Translations under genes and position numbers: made by a program | Notes under the pieces: model-generated | What the model was told of the DNA's origin: nothing | The model's database searches: none | Seen by the model: the letters and a program-made list of their open reading frames with translations, nothing else | Shown: positions 24,284 through 32,703 of the stretch, one piece after another | Numbering within the stretch: position 1 is the first letter of the stretch | Layout: every line of letters begins with the position of its first letter | From: Legionella sp. | Lineage (GTDB): Bacteria > Pseudomonadota > Gammaproteobacteria > Legionellales > Legionellaceae | DNA: 32,713 nt | Assembly: GCA_013697625.1 (NCBI GenBank) | Contig: JACCWN010000123.1 | Span: forward strand, 1 to 32,713 | Reading direction: 5' to 3'

Positions 24284-25198
24284 TTATGTTGATTCTCTCA
24301 CCCTTTCTGGGAGATACAATCTAAAATTAAATATACTGTCTAATACACCAATGATGACATAGGCAAATAATACAAATGATGGTTTTAGCATTATCAGTAA
24401 CAATAATAAAACAGCCACTGTGAATTGTCTTCTACGGGCGAATATAAAAAAAACCAAGCCAAATCCTGTTATCAAAAAATAACTAATAATCAGAGGTAAA
24501 ACGTTAAGAGCAACTGAAAGGTCATAATATGCTCCTAATGAAATGCTTAACAAAATCACCAATGCCTGCCTACCGCTACGAAAAGCCAATAATTCATTCG
24601 CCAAACCACCTGGAATGAATAATTTAGCTTGCATAGCTCTAGCAAATAATAAAGAACAGATTGTTATAATCACAGCACTTAAGATTTGGATCCCAAAAAA
24701 TAACTGAGCCCATTCATAATTACTTAAGCCCTCATTACTCGCCGTTTTTACCATAATCTGGTAGTCGTGGTAATGACTTAATAAGGTTTTAAACTGATCA
24801 AATTGAGCTATAATAAAACCTGGGAATAAGGACTGTGTAACCATAGCCACAAAAAACGCTAGTAAGAACAATATCCCACACACAATTTGCCAATTCATAG
24901 TTTTTCGCAAGCTTATAGCTGCTACATAACAAGGTATATAAGTGATGAGGGTGTTGATTATAGCGCTTTCTATAGGCACCACAGTCAATAAAGGTACCGT
25001 ATGTATCACAAGTGCCGGCAACAGCAAATCGGAGCCCAGTTTTGCGCCTTTTCTCAAAGTTACTAAAGCCACTAAAGCGACTGATAGCCAAGATGCAAAA
25101 GGAAGCACTGCAAAAAGCATGGCAAAGAAAATCGCATGATGCTTATTTTCAAGCAATACCTTACTTTGTTTAACTATAAAATCGCTAAAGCTGATCAT
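24284..25198 (-). CDS. DUF2232-type membrane protein in the ribosomal operon
   Basis: A 304-residue polytopic membrane protein with eight or so hydrophobic segments, beginning [20 protein letters not shown] and ending in a run of hydrophobic helices. Proteins of this kind sit between rpsR and rplI in many gammaproteobacteria, and the spacing here (6 bases from rpsR, 17 bases to rplI) shows it is transcribed and probably translated with them. The function is unknown. The DUF2232 assignment rests on position and hydropathy rather than on a sharp motif. Confidence 0.82.
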   Translation of the reverse strand: MISFSDFIVKQSKVLLENKHHAIFFAMLFAVLPFASWLSVALVALVTLRKGAKLGSDLLLPALVIHTVPLLTVVPIESAIINTLITYIPCYVAAISLRKTMNWQIVCGILFLLAFFVAMVTQSLFPGFIIAQFDQFKTLLSHYHDYQIMVKTASNEGLSNYEWAQLFFGIQILSAVIITICSLLFARAMQAKLFIPGGLANELLAFRSGRQALVILLSISLGAYYDLSVALNVLPLIISYFLITGFGLVFFIFARRRQFTVAVLLLLLIMLKPSFVLFAYVIIGVLDSIFNFRLYLPERVREST

Positions 25199-25204
25199 AC
25201 TTGC

Positions 25205-25432
25205 TTATCTGTGACTATCACAATAAGGCAGTAATCCAATAAAGCGAGCAAGCTTGATTGCATTTGCCAACTGTCTTTGATAACGACTTTGTGTGCCAGT
25301 AATACGACTGGGCACTATTTTGCCGGTTTCAGAGATGTAGTTCTTTAATAAATTGATGTCTTTATAATCGATTTCACTGCCATTTTCATCACTTAAACGG
25401 CACATCTTTTTTCTTCTAAAATAAGCTGACAT
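25205..25432 (-). CDS. rpsR: 30S ribosomal protein S18
   Basis: A 75-residue small-subunit protein that pairs with S6 on the platform of the 30S subunit. The family core is present: [40 protein letters not shown] and ARFIGLLPY. It begins 10 bases after the rpsF stop. Confidence 0.98.
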   Translation of the reverse strand: MSAYFRRKKMCRLSDENGSEIDYKDINLLKNYISETGKIVPSRITGTQSRYQRQLANAIKLARFIGLLPYCDSHR

Positions 25433-25442
25433 TCATAGGCTC

Positions 25443-25781
25443 CTAATCAGTTCTTGTTTCTTTTTCTTTCTTATTCAACACAGATTCGCCTGTAATGGCT
25501 CTTTTCTGAACAAGGATCAAATGTCTTAAAATCGCATCATTAAATTTAAATGCATTTTTAAGTTCATCCAAGCTCTCTTGGTTGCATTCAATGTTTAAAA
25601 GAATATAGTGTGCTTTATGTAAGTCATTGATTGGATAAGCCAATTGTCGGCGGCCCAGATCTTCTTTTCTATGTATTAAGCCTTCATGTTTGCTGATGAT
25701 CCCCTCATAGCGTTCGACCATTCCTGGTACTTGTTCGCTTTGATCAGGGTGCACAAGAAACATGATTTCGTAGTGTCTCAT
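25443..25781 (-). CDS. rpsF: 30S ribosomal protein S6
   Basis: A 112-residue protein of the 30S platform and partner of S18. The recognisable parts are [40 protein letters not shown] and the final strand [15 protein letters not shown]. The C-terminal tail is charged and lacks the long acidic extension found in enterics. It is the first gene of the operon; priB, which lies between rpsF and rpsR in enterics, is absent. Confidence 0.98.
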   Translation of the reverse strand: MRHYEIMFLVHPDQSEQVPGMVERYEGIISKHEGLIHRKEDLGRRQLAYPINDLHKAHYILLNIECNQESLDELKNAFKFNDAILRHLILVQKRAITGESVLNKKEKETRTD

Positions 25782-26089
25782 GGTAATCCTTATGGATAAA
25801 GCCTTCTAGAATTTAAATATTCTATTTAGGCAAGGTTAAAAAAGCTGCTAATTGTAACTCATTTATTTAACACATACAAACCATAAATCCCATCTACCAT
25901 AAATCCCTTCTAAATCCCTTTTTACGGCCCCCTGTTGTATTCAATAGTTAGAGCAATTTAGAAGCTAATATTAAATTTGACAGTGCAACTTCAAATTATT
26001 AAAATATAACCCTCATTCTAAGCAGGCTGAATCCAAGACTCTTATTTTTTTTTATTCCTGTTACCAAACTTTTTCTTTTTGAGAACGCA
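25782..26089. other. Divergent promoter region between rpsF and thiD
   Basis: About 300 bases. It contains a tandem 16-base repeat at 25880-25911 (ACCATAAATCCCATCT then ACCATAAATCCCTTCT). It also holds an inverted repeat TAGAAT-N6-ATTCTA at 25806-25823, within the probable rpsF leader, and a strong thiD promoter. On the minus strand a weak rpsF promoter may be TTGTAT (25879-25874), 17 bases, TACAAT (25856-25851). I do not see the CCG-type hairpin known to bind S6-S18 in other bacteria. Confidence 0.45.
25977..26005 (+). promoter_or_regulatory. Strong sigma-70 promoter of thiD
   Basis: Consensus TTGACA (25977-25982), the optimal 17-base spacer and TAAAAT (26000-26005), one mismatch from consensus. 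The predicted leader is about 78 bases long and shows no thiamine-pyrophosphate riboswitch. Confidence 0.65.
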
Positions 26090-26914
26090 ATGAATACCTG
26101 TAGTTTTCCCTCAGTAGTATCCATTGCTGGCACGGATCCTTCCGGAGGTGCTGGGATTCAAGCGGATATCAAAGCCATTTCTGCCACAGGATCTTATGCT
26201 GCCTCAATCATTACAGCAATGGTTTCTCAAAACACACAAGGTGTACAGGATATATTACAAGTACCCCCGGCATTCATACGCCAACAATTTGAATCTGTTT
26301 TTAGTGACTTAGATATACATGCTGTAAAAATTGGCATGCTCCAAGATGCCAGTATCATTGAGGTGGTTTTTTCAGAATTAATAAAACTCAAACCAAATAA
26401 TGTAGTATTTGATCCGGTTATGGTTGCAAAAGGAGGTGCAGTCCTGCTTGACTTAAGCGCTCTCCAATCACTAAAAAATAATTTAAAAGGAGTGGTTAGT
26501 CTGATAACCCCCAATCTTTTTGAAGCAGAGCATTTATTAGGATCAAAAATTACAACACAATCAGATATGGCAGCTATGGCTGCAATTTTTGGCAAACAAT
26601 TTCATTTAAACGTATTAATAAAGGGCGGTCATTTGGATCAGAGCCGTTCACCAGATGTGCTTTATGTAAAAGAGCAAGACAGGTGTCATTGGTTTGATGC
26701 GCCACGAATTGACACAAAAAATACACATGGTACTGGATGTAGTTTATCTTCTGCCATTGCCTCTTATTTAGCCCAAGGATTTAGTTTATATGAGGCTGTA
26801 TCAGCTGCTAAATCCTATTTAACAAAGGCCATTCAATCCGGAACAACAAATCAAATAGGAAAAGGATTTGGGCCTATTGATCATTTTTACTTTTTAGAAA
26901 ACAGATCCTTATGA
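26090..26914 (+). CDS. thiD: Hydroxymethylpyrimidine/phosphomethylpyrimidine kinase
   Basis: Phosphorylates 4-amino-5-hydroxymethyl-2-methylpyrimidine and then its monophosphate to give the pyrimidine half of thiamine. The ribokinase-fold landmarks are SIAGTDPSGGAGIQADIKA at residues 11-29, GMLQD and VFDPVMVAKGG, TPNLFEAE, and the anion-hole sequence NTHGTGCSLSSAIA. The length of 274 residues is normal. No other thiamine gene is nearby, so it may salvage HMP rather than work in a local operon. A weak rho-independent terminator follows at 27019-27046. Confidence 0.95.
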   Translation: MNTCSFPSVVSIAGTDPSGGAGIQADIKAISATGSYAASIITAMVSQNTQGVQDILQVPPAFIRQQFESVFSDLDIHAVKIGMLQDASIIEVVFSELIKLKPNNVVFDPVMVAKGGAVLLDLSALQSLKNNLKGVVSLITPNLFEAEHLLGSKITTQSDMAAMAAIFGKQFHLNVLIKGGHLDQSRSPDVLYVKEQDRCHWFDAPRIDTKNTHGTGCSLSSAIASYLAQGFSLYEAVSAAKSYLTKAIQSGTTNQIGKGFGPIDHFYFLENRSL

Positions 26915-27018
26915 ATGACTTAAAGTTTACCTACGACTTGTGAGGAAATATAAAAGCTTTTTGGTAAAAATATTGTTTTCATATCCTTTTGCCACAAGAT
27001 TTAATTTAAAAGTAGTAG

Positions 27019-27046
27019 GCTTGGGTTAATCATCAAGCATTTTTTT
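27019..27046 (+). terminator. Probable rho-independent terminator after thiD
   Basis: The stem is GCTTG (27019-27023) with CAAGC (27034-27038), the loop is ten bases, and seven T follow (27040-27046) after one A. The stem is short, so termination may be partial. It lies about 105 bases after the thiD stop and before csrA. Confidence 0.45.
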
Positions 27047-27124
27047 ATATTTGTTCCATCTTTTAGTGGTAAAATTATCTAAATTAGAGTACCGTTCCTA
27101 CACATAAATTCTTAGATAACTACT

Positions 27125-27130
27125 TATAAT
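27125..27130 (+). promoter_or_regulatory. Candidate -10 box of the csrA-like gene
   Basis: A perfect TATAAT lies 15 bases before the ATG at 27145, but no good -35 sequence stands 16-18 bases upstream. The transcript would begin within the AAAAGG that serves as the ribosome binding site, leaving a very short leader. This may mean that the gene uses an activator or another sigma factor, or that the box is chance in AT-rich DNA. Confidence 0.3.
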
Positions 27131-27144
27131 AAAAGGTTTTTTTA

Positions 27145-27342
27145 ATGGACATTCTATCACTTCAATTCGAAGAACCCTTAATGATACGTATCAATGATAC
27201 TTATATTAAAATTTTAGCATTTAAGACCCATGAACATGGAAATATCAAATTTGGAGTGGAAGCCCCGCGGACAATCAATGTGCATAGAGAAGAGATTTAC
27301 TATGCAATTCAACAAAAAAAATTATTAAATCCCACTGAATAA
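27145..27342 (+). CDS. csrA: CsrA-family RNA-binding regulator, divergent paralogue
   Basis: A 65-residue CsrA-type protein. CsrA dimers bind GGA motifs in mRNA leaders and control translation. The strongest match is the C-terminal RNA-binding face GVEAPRTINVHREEIYYAI, which keeps the key arginine of VHREE (R48 here, R44 in E. coli). The N-terminal strand is MDILSLQFEEPLMI where classical CsrA has MLILTRRVGETLMI: L4 is kept, R6 and R7 become L and Q, and G9 becomes E. There is a four-residue insertion before the last strands. Legionella genomes carry several CsrA paralogues, and this looks like an accessory one rather than the main copy. The start follows AAGG by eight bases. Confidence 0.85.
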   Translation: MDILSLQFEEPLMIRINDTYIKILAFKTHEHGNIKFGVEAPRTINVHREEIYYAIQQKKLLNPTE

Positions 27343-27479
27343 TACTATTGCTACATTTTTTCCATAGGATCTCTTCATATCGGCAATGTCTATATTTCAC
27401 TTTGCTCTTTAATCATCATATTCACCATCATTTCAGATTAAATAAATACAGATATTTCATATGCTAGGCTAATCCTAAA

Positions 27480-27515
27480 AAGCAAGCTTGTATTAGTGTT
27501 AAAACGCGCTTGCTT
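27480..27515. repeat. Inverted repeat between csrA and the permease gene
   Basis: AAGCAAGC (27480-27487) and GCTTGCTT (27508-27515) are perfect arms around a 20-base loop. No T-run follows, so it is a poor terminator; it could be a regulator site or an mRNA hairpin. Otherwise the region 27343-27621 is plain AT-rich DNA, with a TTGACA at 27544-27549 but no well-spaced -10 box. Confidence 0.3.
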
Positions 27516-27621
27516 GATCATGGTTAATATAAGATTTAGGAATTTGACAGCTACATTAAGTATGTGCAAATCCTGATTATTATATTATATTAACAAAAGC
27601 ATACAAATTAGAGGATCAGCT

Positions 27622-29181
27622 GTGCTTAAAAGAGATATTACAACAACGAATATTTTAATTGCTTCAGCCGGTGGCATGATTGGTTCTGGCTGGTTATTCA
27701 GCCCATATATTAGTGCGCAGATGGCAGGTTCCAATGCGCTCATTAGCTGGATGATTGCAGCTATTTTCATGTTATTCATTGCACTGCCCTTATGTGAATT
27801 AGGGACAATGTTTCCAGTATCCGGCGGAATGTCCAATTACCCTACCTATACACATGGTCGAGAAGTGGGTTTTTTATTTGCTTGGACTTCCTGGTTGTCT
27901 TATGTAGTCATGACCCCAATCGAGATTCAAGCCATTCTTCAATATACAAATCACTTCTATCCTGGCCTAATTTTAAGCAACACAGCCAGCCTAAAGCTGT
28001 CTGGATTGGGTTATTTTCTTGCCATAGGGATTATGTTCTTTGTAGTTGTTCTTAATTCTTATGGTATAAAGCTATTGGCAGAATGTAATAAATATACCAG
28101 CATCATCAAATTTGTATTACCTAGCATTGCTATAATATTTCTTTTGAAAAGTAGCCCAAACCTGAGCAATATACACATTGACCTAAGTGATAAAACACAA
28201 TGGGTAAACATCTTTACAGCGCTTTCCGCAGGTGGCATTGTCTTTGCTTTTACCGGATTTCAAAATGGACTTATTTTAGCAGGCGAGGTGAAAAATCCTC
28301 AGCGTAATATTCCCATTGCTATTTTGGGCGCTGTTCTCATTGGATTTGTTTTATATTTTTTACTGCAGTTTAGCTTCCTGGCAGCAATGCCAAAAAAATA
28401 CATAACACATGGTTGGGCTGCTTTATCCTATCCTGGTGATACTGGACCTTTGGTGGGATTAACTCTTTTGCTTGGACTAGGTGTTATTGCAACCTTGTTG
28501 ATGATAGACGCTGTTATTTCACCATTTGGAACCACCCTTGTATACACAGCCGCTACCTCACGCATTTTATACGGTATGGCCTTAAATAACCATTTACCCA
28601 ATTTATTTCTAAAAGTAAATCGCCACAAAATTCCTTATTTCACTTTATATGTCAATTTTTTAGTAGGTGTTTTTTCTTTTTTGCCTTTTCCAGGGTGGCA
28701 AAAACTGGTGGCTTTCCTATCCTCTGCAAGTATTCTATCTTATAGTATCGGCCCTATATGCCTCTTGGCCATGCGTAAATTACAGCCTAATACACATAGA
28801 CCATTCAAGTTGGCCGGCAGTTTGATTATGTCTCACATTGCGTTTTACATATGTAATATCATGCTTTATTGGTGTGGTTTTGCAGTTATCTGGAAATTAG
28901 ACATTGCTTTGCTTATTGGGTTAGTAATATATATTATTTATCATCGGTCGGGAGCGCTTCTTGCTAACTATCCCTTACATTGGTTTATATTATATATGAC
29001 GTCCATGTTCATAATTTCATTTTTAGGATCCTTTGGTGGTATCGGTTTATTATTATTTCCTTACGATATCCTTTTTATTTTACCAGGTAGTCTTATTTTA
29101 CTGCAATTGTCTCAATCAGTAATAAACATTTCAGAGTATAAGGAAGTTGATGTTGGGATTTTAGCCAATAATCTACCGTAA
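27622..29181 (+). CDS. APC-superfamily amino acid permease
   Basis: A 519-residue inner-membrane transporter with about 12-13 transmembrane helices. The first helix carries the substrate-binding unwound motif GGMIGSGW (17-24), followed by ALPLCELGTMFPVSGGMSNY, and the sixth region has GGIVFAFTGFQNGLILAGEV with KNPQRNIPIAILG. These mark the APC family of amino acid/polyamine-proton symporters, closest in feel to aspartate- or glutamate-type permeases, but the substrate cannot be read from the sequence. The start is a GTG with GAGG seven bases upstream. It is a single gene and fits amino-acid-based growth together with the glutamate dehydrogenase. Confidence 0.9.
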   Translation: MLKRDITTTNILIASAGGMIGSGWLFSPYISAQMAGSNALISWMIAAIFMLFIALPLCELGTMFPVSGGMSNYPTYTHGREVGFLFAWTSWLSYVVMTPIEIQAILQYTNHFYPGLILSNTASLKLSGLGYFLAIGIMFFVVVLNSYGIKLLAECNKYTSIIKFVLPSIAIIFLLKSSPNLSNIHIDLSDKTQWVNIFTALSAGGIVFAFTGFQNGLILAGEVKNPQRNIPIAILGAVLIGFVLYFLLQFSFLAAMPKKYITHGWAALSYPGDTGPLVGLTLLLGLGVIATLLMIDAVISPFGTTLVYTAATSRILYGMALNNHLPNLFLKVNRHKIPYFTLYVNFLVGVFSFLPFPGWQKLVAFLSSASILSYSIGPICLLAMRKLQPNTHRPFKLAGSLIMSHIAFYICNIMLYWCGFAVIWKLDIALLIGLVIYIIYHRSGALLANYPLHWFILYMTSMFIISFLGSFGGIGLLLFPYDILFILPGSLILLQLSQSVINISEYKEVDVGILANNLP

Positions 29182-29269
29182 ATAAACTGTAAAATTAGGC
29201 AAGCTAAACTCCTAGTTCACTTATATTTGGGTAGAATACAGAGAAACTTTTCTTAAAAGGTAACACCTT

Positions 29270-29986
29270 ATGTCAATTATAAACAAAGAAAATCAAGATT
29301 CTATACAATCAATGATTCAAAAAAATCCTTGTGGCTTGTGCAGAAAGGCAGGTTTACCTCTATGCAAAGGAAACCATGGTAAATCTGGAACAAACACCGG
29401 AGAAAGCCATTTCAGTGGACATAAGGATTCGGATGAAAGTGTTGACTTGAGTGCAGAAAAGAAACAAAGTGTCTCATATAGTTCAACATCATCTGATTTA
29501 TTTTTTGATCTTGAACGCTTGGGGGATACTTTGCTAATCATCAGTGATTCAAGTCGAGGGATTTTATCAATTTACTTAAAACCTTGTTCTGAAGAGCGAG
29601 ATGAAAGTGATGCCGTAAGTTTCCTGCGTTTTATAAGAATGGCTTTTAATGAATTCAAACTATTCTGTAAGCAACAAGGTTTAAATGTGGAAAATTTTGC
29701 ATGTAATTCTGATCCCAATGAGCTGATTATTCGTTTACCTTCACCAAAATATTATGATGCATTCATTCAAAGCCTAGTGGATAAAAAATTATTTCCACCA
29801 CATTATCTAGCACAACTTCAACAACTGGAAAGTGAAGATCCTGAAAGGCTTAAATCTAATTTTGCTGATAAAAAAGAAAATACAACTGCTTTGAGTAATA
29901 AACAAAAACTAATAGAAACTGACTCTATTTTTAATCCTTCGCCCTTTCGGACTACCTTAGAATTAAAAAACGAGTCATGGAAATGA
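29270..29986 (+). CDS. Unrecognised protein with N-terminal Cys/His cluster
   Basis: A 238-residue protein with no signal peptide or membrane helix. Near the start is C21-x2-C24-x7-C32-x3-H36 (NPCGLCRKAGLPLCKGNH), which could bind zinc. A Ser/Gly/Asp-rich spacer (38-75) follows. A folded middle (about 78-180) has alternating strand and helix pattern, including DTLLIISDSSRGILSIYLKP and LRFIRMAFNEFKLFCKQQGL. The tail from about 190 is polar. The C-x-x-C-x-x-x-GLP arrangement is reminiscent of the start of VasX-type toxins, but the rest does not match and I do not claim homology. It may be restricted to Legionellales. Confidence 0.65.
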   Translation: MSIINKENQDSIQSMIQKNPCGLCRKAGLPLCKGNHGKSGTNTGESHFSGHKDSDESVDLSAEKKQSVSYSSTSSDLFFDLERLGDTLLIISDSSRGILSIYLKPCSEERDESDAVSFLRFIRMAFNEFKLFCKQQGLNVENFACNSDPNELIIRLPSPKYYDAFIQSLVDKKLFPPHYLAQLQQLESEDPERLKSNFADKKENTTALSNKQKLIETDSIFNPSPFRTTLELKNESWK

Positions 29987-30109
29987 GTTTGCCTGTTATT
30001 TATGAATATGAAATACAATAGTATAATGAAGGCATCAAGAGCTTAAAATACTTGTTTTAAATAAATACACTTATCCATTATAACAGCATGCCAATAGGTA
30101 CCAACCATC

Positions 30110-30304
30110 ATGAATCTCCAAAATAAAATCACTTGCCCCACCTGTAAGAAACAAAACACCTGGCAAAAGGATAACCCCTACAAGCCATTTTGCTCTGACC
30201 GTTGTAAATTAATTGACTTAGGTGAATGGGCTAATGAAACAAGGGTAATTCCTGGTACTTGTGTTGATCCAAATACAAATCCAGAAAAAGAGGAGGATGT
30301 ATAA
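30110..30304 (+). CDS. yacG: Zinc-binding DNA gyrase inhibitor YacG
   Basis: A 64-residue zinc protein that in E. coli binds GyrB and blocks gyrase from DNA. The zinc ligands are C9, C12, C28 and C32 in ITCPTCKKQ and FCSDRCKLIDLGEWA, and the tail is acidic and polar as usual. It is commonly found beside coaE and pilD in other gammaproteobacteria; here it stands alone, 123 bases after the preceding gene. A TATAAT at 30022-30027 may be its -10 box, with only a poor -35 sequence. Confidence 0.93.
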   Translation: MNLQNKITCPTCKKQNTWQKDNPYKPFCSDRCKLIDLGEWANETRVIPGTCVDPNTNPEKEEDV

Positions 30305-30352
30305 TCATAAGTACAGCGTCAATAGGGATACATCTAACATTAATTAAAACGG

Positions 30353-31051
30353 CTACTCTGATTTAAAACACATTAAATAATTAACCTGTACCTCTGGAGA
30401 TAAGGTTGCCTGTTGAGTGATTGGATTATAATTCAAACCACTCATGCCCAAAAATTTTAAATCCAAAGACCGAGCCATGGTATTTAATTCACTGGGTTTA
30501 ATAAATTTCTCATAATCATGCGTTTGTTTGGGTAAGAGACCTAAAATATACTCAGCAGCTATGATGGCAGTTGCATAAGCCTTAGCCGTCCTATTGATGG
30601 TTGACAAAAATAACAAACCCTCTGGCTTTAATAATCGCTTGCAATGTTCTAATACCAAGATTGGGTTATTTACATGCTCTAAAAGTTCCATACAAGTGAT
30701 AACATCAAAAGCAGATCCAATAAATTCTTCTATAGGCCTACAATGATAATCTATAGATAATTGCTGTGCGGCCGCATGATTTTTAGCTGTTTCTATTGCA
30801 GTAGATTCAGCATCAATACCAGTAACAGATGCTCCAAGCTTAGTCATAGCTTCTGATAAAATTCCACCACCACACCCAATATCTAAAACTGTATTTCCAG
30901 CCAATTGTATCTGTTGCTCAATGAACTGCAAACGTGCGGGATTTAGATGATGTAGGGTTTTAAGAGGGCCTTTGAGATCCCACCAATCGTCTGCAAGCAG
31001 TGAGAATTTTTTGATCTCTTGATCAATGATTGTGGAATTTGTTATGGCCAT
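30353..31051 (-). CDS. ubiG: Ubiquinone biosynthesis O-methyltransferase UbiG
   Basis: Carries out both S-adenosylmethionine-dependent O-methylations of the ubiquinone ring. The 232 residues contain the subfamily start FSLLADDWWDLKGPLKTLHHLNPARL, the SAM motif VLDIGCGGGILSEAM (55-69), the acidic GIDAES, DVITCMELLEHV, and the C-terminal HDYEKFIKPSELN. The gene lies 70 bases after ubiA on the same strand and probably belongs to the ubiC-ubiA-ubiG transcription unit, though no good ribosome binding site is visible upstream of its ATG. Confidence 0.95.
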   Translation of the reverse strand: MAITNSTIIDQEIKKFSLLADDWWDLKGPLKTLHHLNPARLQFIEQQIQLAGNTVLDIGCGGGILSEAMTKLGASVTGIDAESTAIETAKNHAAAQQLSIDYHCRPIEEFIGSAFDVITCMELLEHVNNPILVLEHCKRLLKPEGLLFLSTINRTAKAYATAIIAAEYILGLLPKQTHDYEKFIKPSELNTMARSLDLKFLGMSGLNYNPITQQATLSPEVQVNYLMCFKSE

Positions 31052-31121
31052 GTGAAGTTTATATCCAAAATAAGAAGTTATAATAAAAACCCATAACCGG
31101 CTTTTAAAGGTTTTGTAATTA

Positions 31122-31979
31122 TTAAATCAGGTTTCCAGCAAAACCAAATCCAATTGCAATAGACATCAAGGCTCCATAATAAATACTAGCATCAAAGGCC
31201 TTTGAACACTTCACAGACTCTCTTTTGTTTATCAATTTTTGCTGATAAACACATACGAGCCCTGCCAGAAACCAAAAAAAATAAAAAAAATTATGTAAAG
31301 AAACCAAGTAAGCCCAATAAAGCCATAAACATTGCGTAAAAATCTGCAATAGTCCAACTATAGATTTATCATGATCAGCAAATAAAATAGCGGTAGATTG
31401 AACACCAATGCGCAAATCATCTTCCTTATCCGCCAGAGCATATATAGTATCGTAACTTATAATCCATAAAAAATTAATCATAAACAATATATAAAACGGA
31501 AGATCAAAAGATTTATTCGAAGCAACATAGGCCATGGGTATCCCAATGGAGAAAGCCAAACCAAGGATACATTGCGGAGCATGTAAAAAACGCTTACAAA
31601 ATGGATAAATTGCTGTAATTATTAAAGCTATCACCGCTATGTTTAGGCATTGACTTGGTAAATTTATCAGGGCCCAAAAAGATACACTGAGAAGTATTAC
31701 CAATAAAACACTAGCACTAAATAAACCAAGTTCACCTGTGGTTAGTGGTCTTAATTTTGTCCGGGCAACATGCTTATCCACATTTCTATCGGCTATATCA
31801 TTCACTACACAACCGGCTGCACGCATACTAATTGTACCAATTAAGAAAAAAATAACCAAAGACAGAGGTGGCCAACCTTGGTTACTGCTATATAAAGCCC
31901 AGACTGTTGGATACCAAAGCAACAAAAGTCCTGCTGGTTTGTTAAAACGCATCAAACGCCAATATGCACCCCATTTCAT
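31122..31979 (-). CDS. ubiA: 4-hydroxybenzoate polyprenyltransferase UbiA
   Basis: Attaches the polyprenyl tail to 4-hydroxybenzoate in the inner membrane. The 285 residues form about nine membrane helices with the two Mg-diphosphate motifs NDIADRNVD (60-68) and YDTIYALADKEDD, and the substrate segment KLRPLTTGELG. The start MKWGAYWRLMRFNKPAGLLL is typical. The ATG overlaps the ubiC stop by four bases (ATGA, 31979-31976), so the first two enzymes of ubiquinone synthesis are translationally coupled. Confidence 0.96.
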   Translation of the reverse strand: MKWGAYWRLMRFNKPAGLLLLWYPTVWALYSSNQGWPPLSLVIFFLIGTISMRAAGCVVNDIADRNVDKHVARTKLRPLTTGELGLFSASVLLVILLSVSFWALINLPSQCLNIAVIALIITAIYPFCKRFLHAPQCILGLAFSIGIPMAYVASNKSFDLPFYILFMINFLWIISYDTIYALADKEDDLRIGVQSTAILFADHDKSIVGLLQIFTQCLWLYWAYLVSLHNFFYFFWFLAGLVCVYQQKLINKRESVKCSKAFDASIYYGALMSIAIGFGFAGNLI

Positions 31980-32500
31980 GCTTCCAATGCTCCTAATTCC
32001 GGAAATAGCATTTCTAATAAATAGAAAGATAATTCTTTATAAGAATATTCAGAAAACCGAACCCAAAGATCTTGGGTAATTTGAGGAAAATATTTTTTAA
32101 CCCAATAAAATTCTATGCAGGTGTCATTGATAAGGTATGCGGATCGGTGTACTCGATGCACTTCTTGACCATCAAAAATTAGATTTCTCAAAGATTCTCT
32201 TTCTAAACGATTAAAAAAAGCTGGATTAAGATCATAACAGGGTTTAGGGATGATGGTTTTAGCATACCAATAGGCTATATTCTGACTGTACAGGATTACT
32301 TCTCTTTGAAATAAAGCATCTGTATATATCTTCAAATGATGGGTATCCCACCAAGAAGGCTTAGTCCATTCTTGGGACATGCGTTTTAATACAATGTCAG
32401 GGTGTATTGCCTGTAATTTGTCCGTCAACGAATGTTGGTGATTTATCCAGGTAGACAATTTATTATGATCTTTTATGTTTTCATGTATACAGTAGGTCAT
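31976..32500 (-). CDS. ubiC: Chorismate-pyruvate lyase UbiC
   Basis: Splits chorismate into 4-hydroxybenzoate and pyruvate, the entry step of ubiquinone synthesis. The 174 residues include the core strand LFQREVILYS (R66 corresponding to R76 of E. coli) and WYAKTIIP. By eye the C-terminal strand that reads TELFLP in E. coli, with active-site E155, reads VKKYFP here, so the glutamate seems to be replaced by lysine. Position directly before ubiA, with a four-base overlap, supports the assignment. The ATG has GAGGT 11 bases upstream. Divergent but probably functional, since no other source of 4-hydroxybenzoate is visible. Confidence 0.88.
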   Translation of the reverse strand: MTYCIHENIKDHNKLSTWINHQHSLTDKLQAIHPDIVLKRMSQEWTKPSWWDTHHLKIYTDALFQREVILYSQNIAYWYAKTIIPKPCYDLNPAFFNRLERESLRNLIFDGQEVHRVHRSAYLINDTCIEFYWVKKYFPQITQDLWVRFSEYSYKELSFYLLEMLFPELGALEA

Positions 32501-32522
32501 TAAATAATAATACCTCAGCAGG

Positions 32523-32535
32523 AAGTCATTGACTT
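32523..32535. promoter_or_regulatory. Short palindrome upstream of ubiC
   Basis: AAGTCA-T-TGACTT is a perfect 13-base palindrome, 23 bases upstream of the ubiC ATG. It could be a small operator; chance is not excluded. Confidence 0.2.
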
Positions 32536-32574
32536 AATTTATATATCTAGGTTCAATTTATTAGGTTTAAAGTG

Positions 32575-32703
32575 TAATTAGTCGCTGGTGCGTAATTGAT
32601 TTTTACTCACTCCCGACGTCCCGCGGACATATCATTACCCATAAGTATGTCGTCCCGGATACTTGTGGGTAATGACATGCCCGCGGCTTGTCCGCGGGTC
32701 CAG
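32575..32703. repeat. Palindromic dispersed repeat, right copy, with nested hairpins
   Basis: Starts TAATTAGTCGCTGGTGCGTA (32575-32594), the inverse of the left-end repeat tail. Within it are a hairpin with 16-base arms and one mismatch (32633-32648 with 32659-32674, loop of 10) and a perfect hairpin CCCGCGG-CTTGT-CCGCGGG (32680-32698). Compared with the left copy, about 60 bases containing the long hairpin are additional, as if one palindrome had inserted in another. The GC-rich arms contrast with the AT-rich surroundings. Confidence 0.75.

Noticed and set aside
26012..26089. TPP riboswitch upstream of thiD
   Set aside because: The leader is short and lacks the conserved CUGAGA and related elements of the thiamine riboswitch.
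31738..32079. 113-codon plus-strand frame opposite ubiA/ubiC
   Set aside because: It is antisense to two clear enzyme genes and shows no family features.
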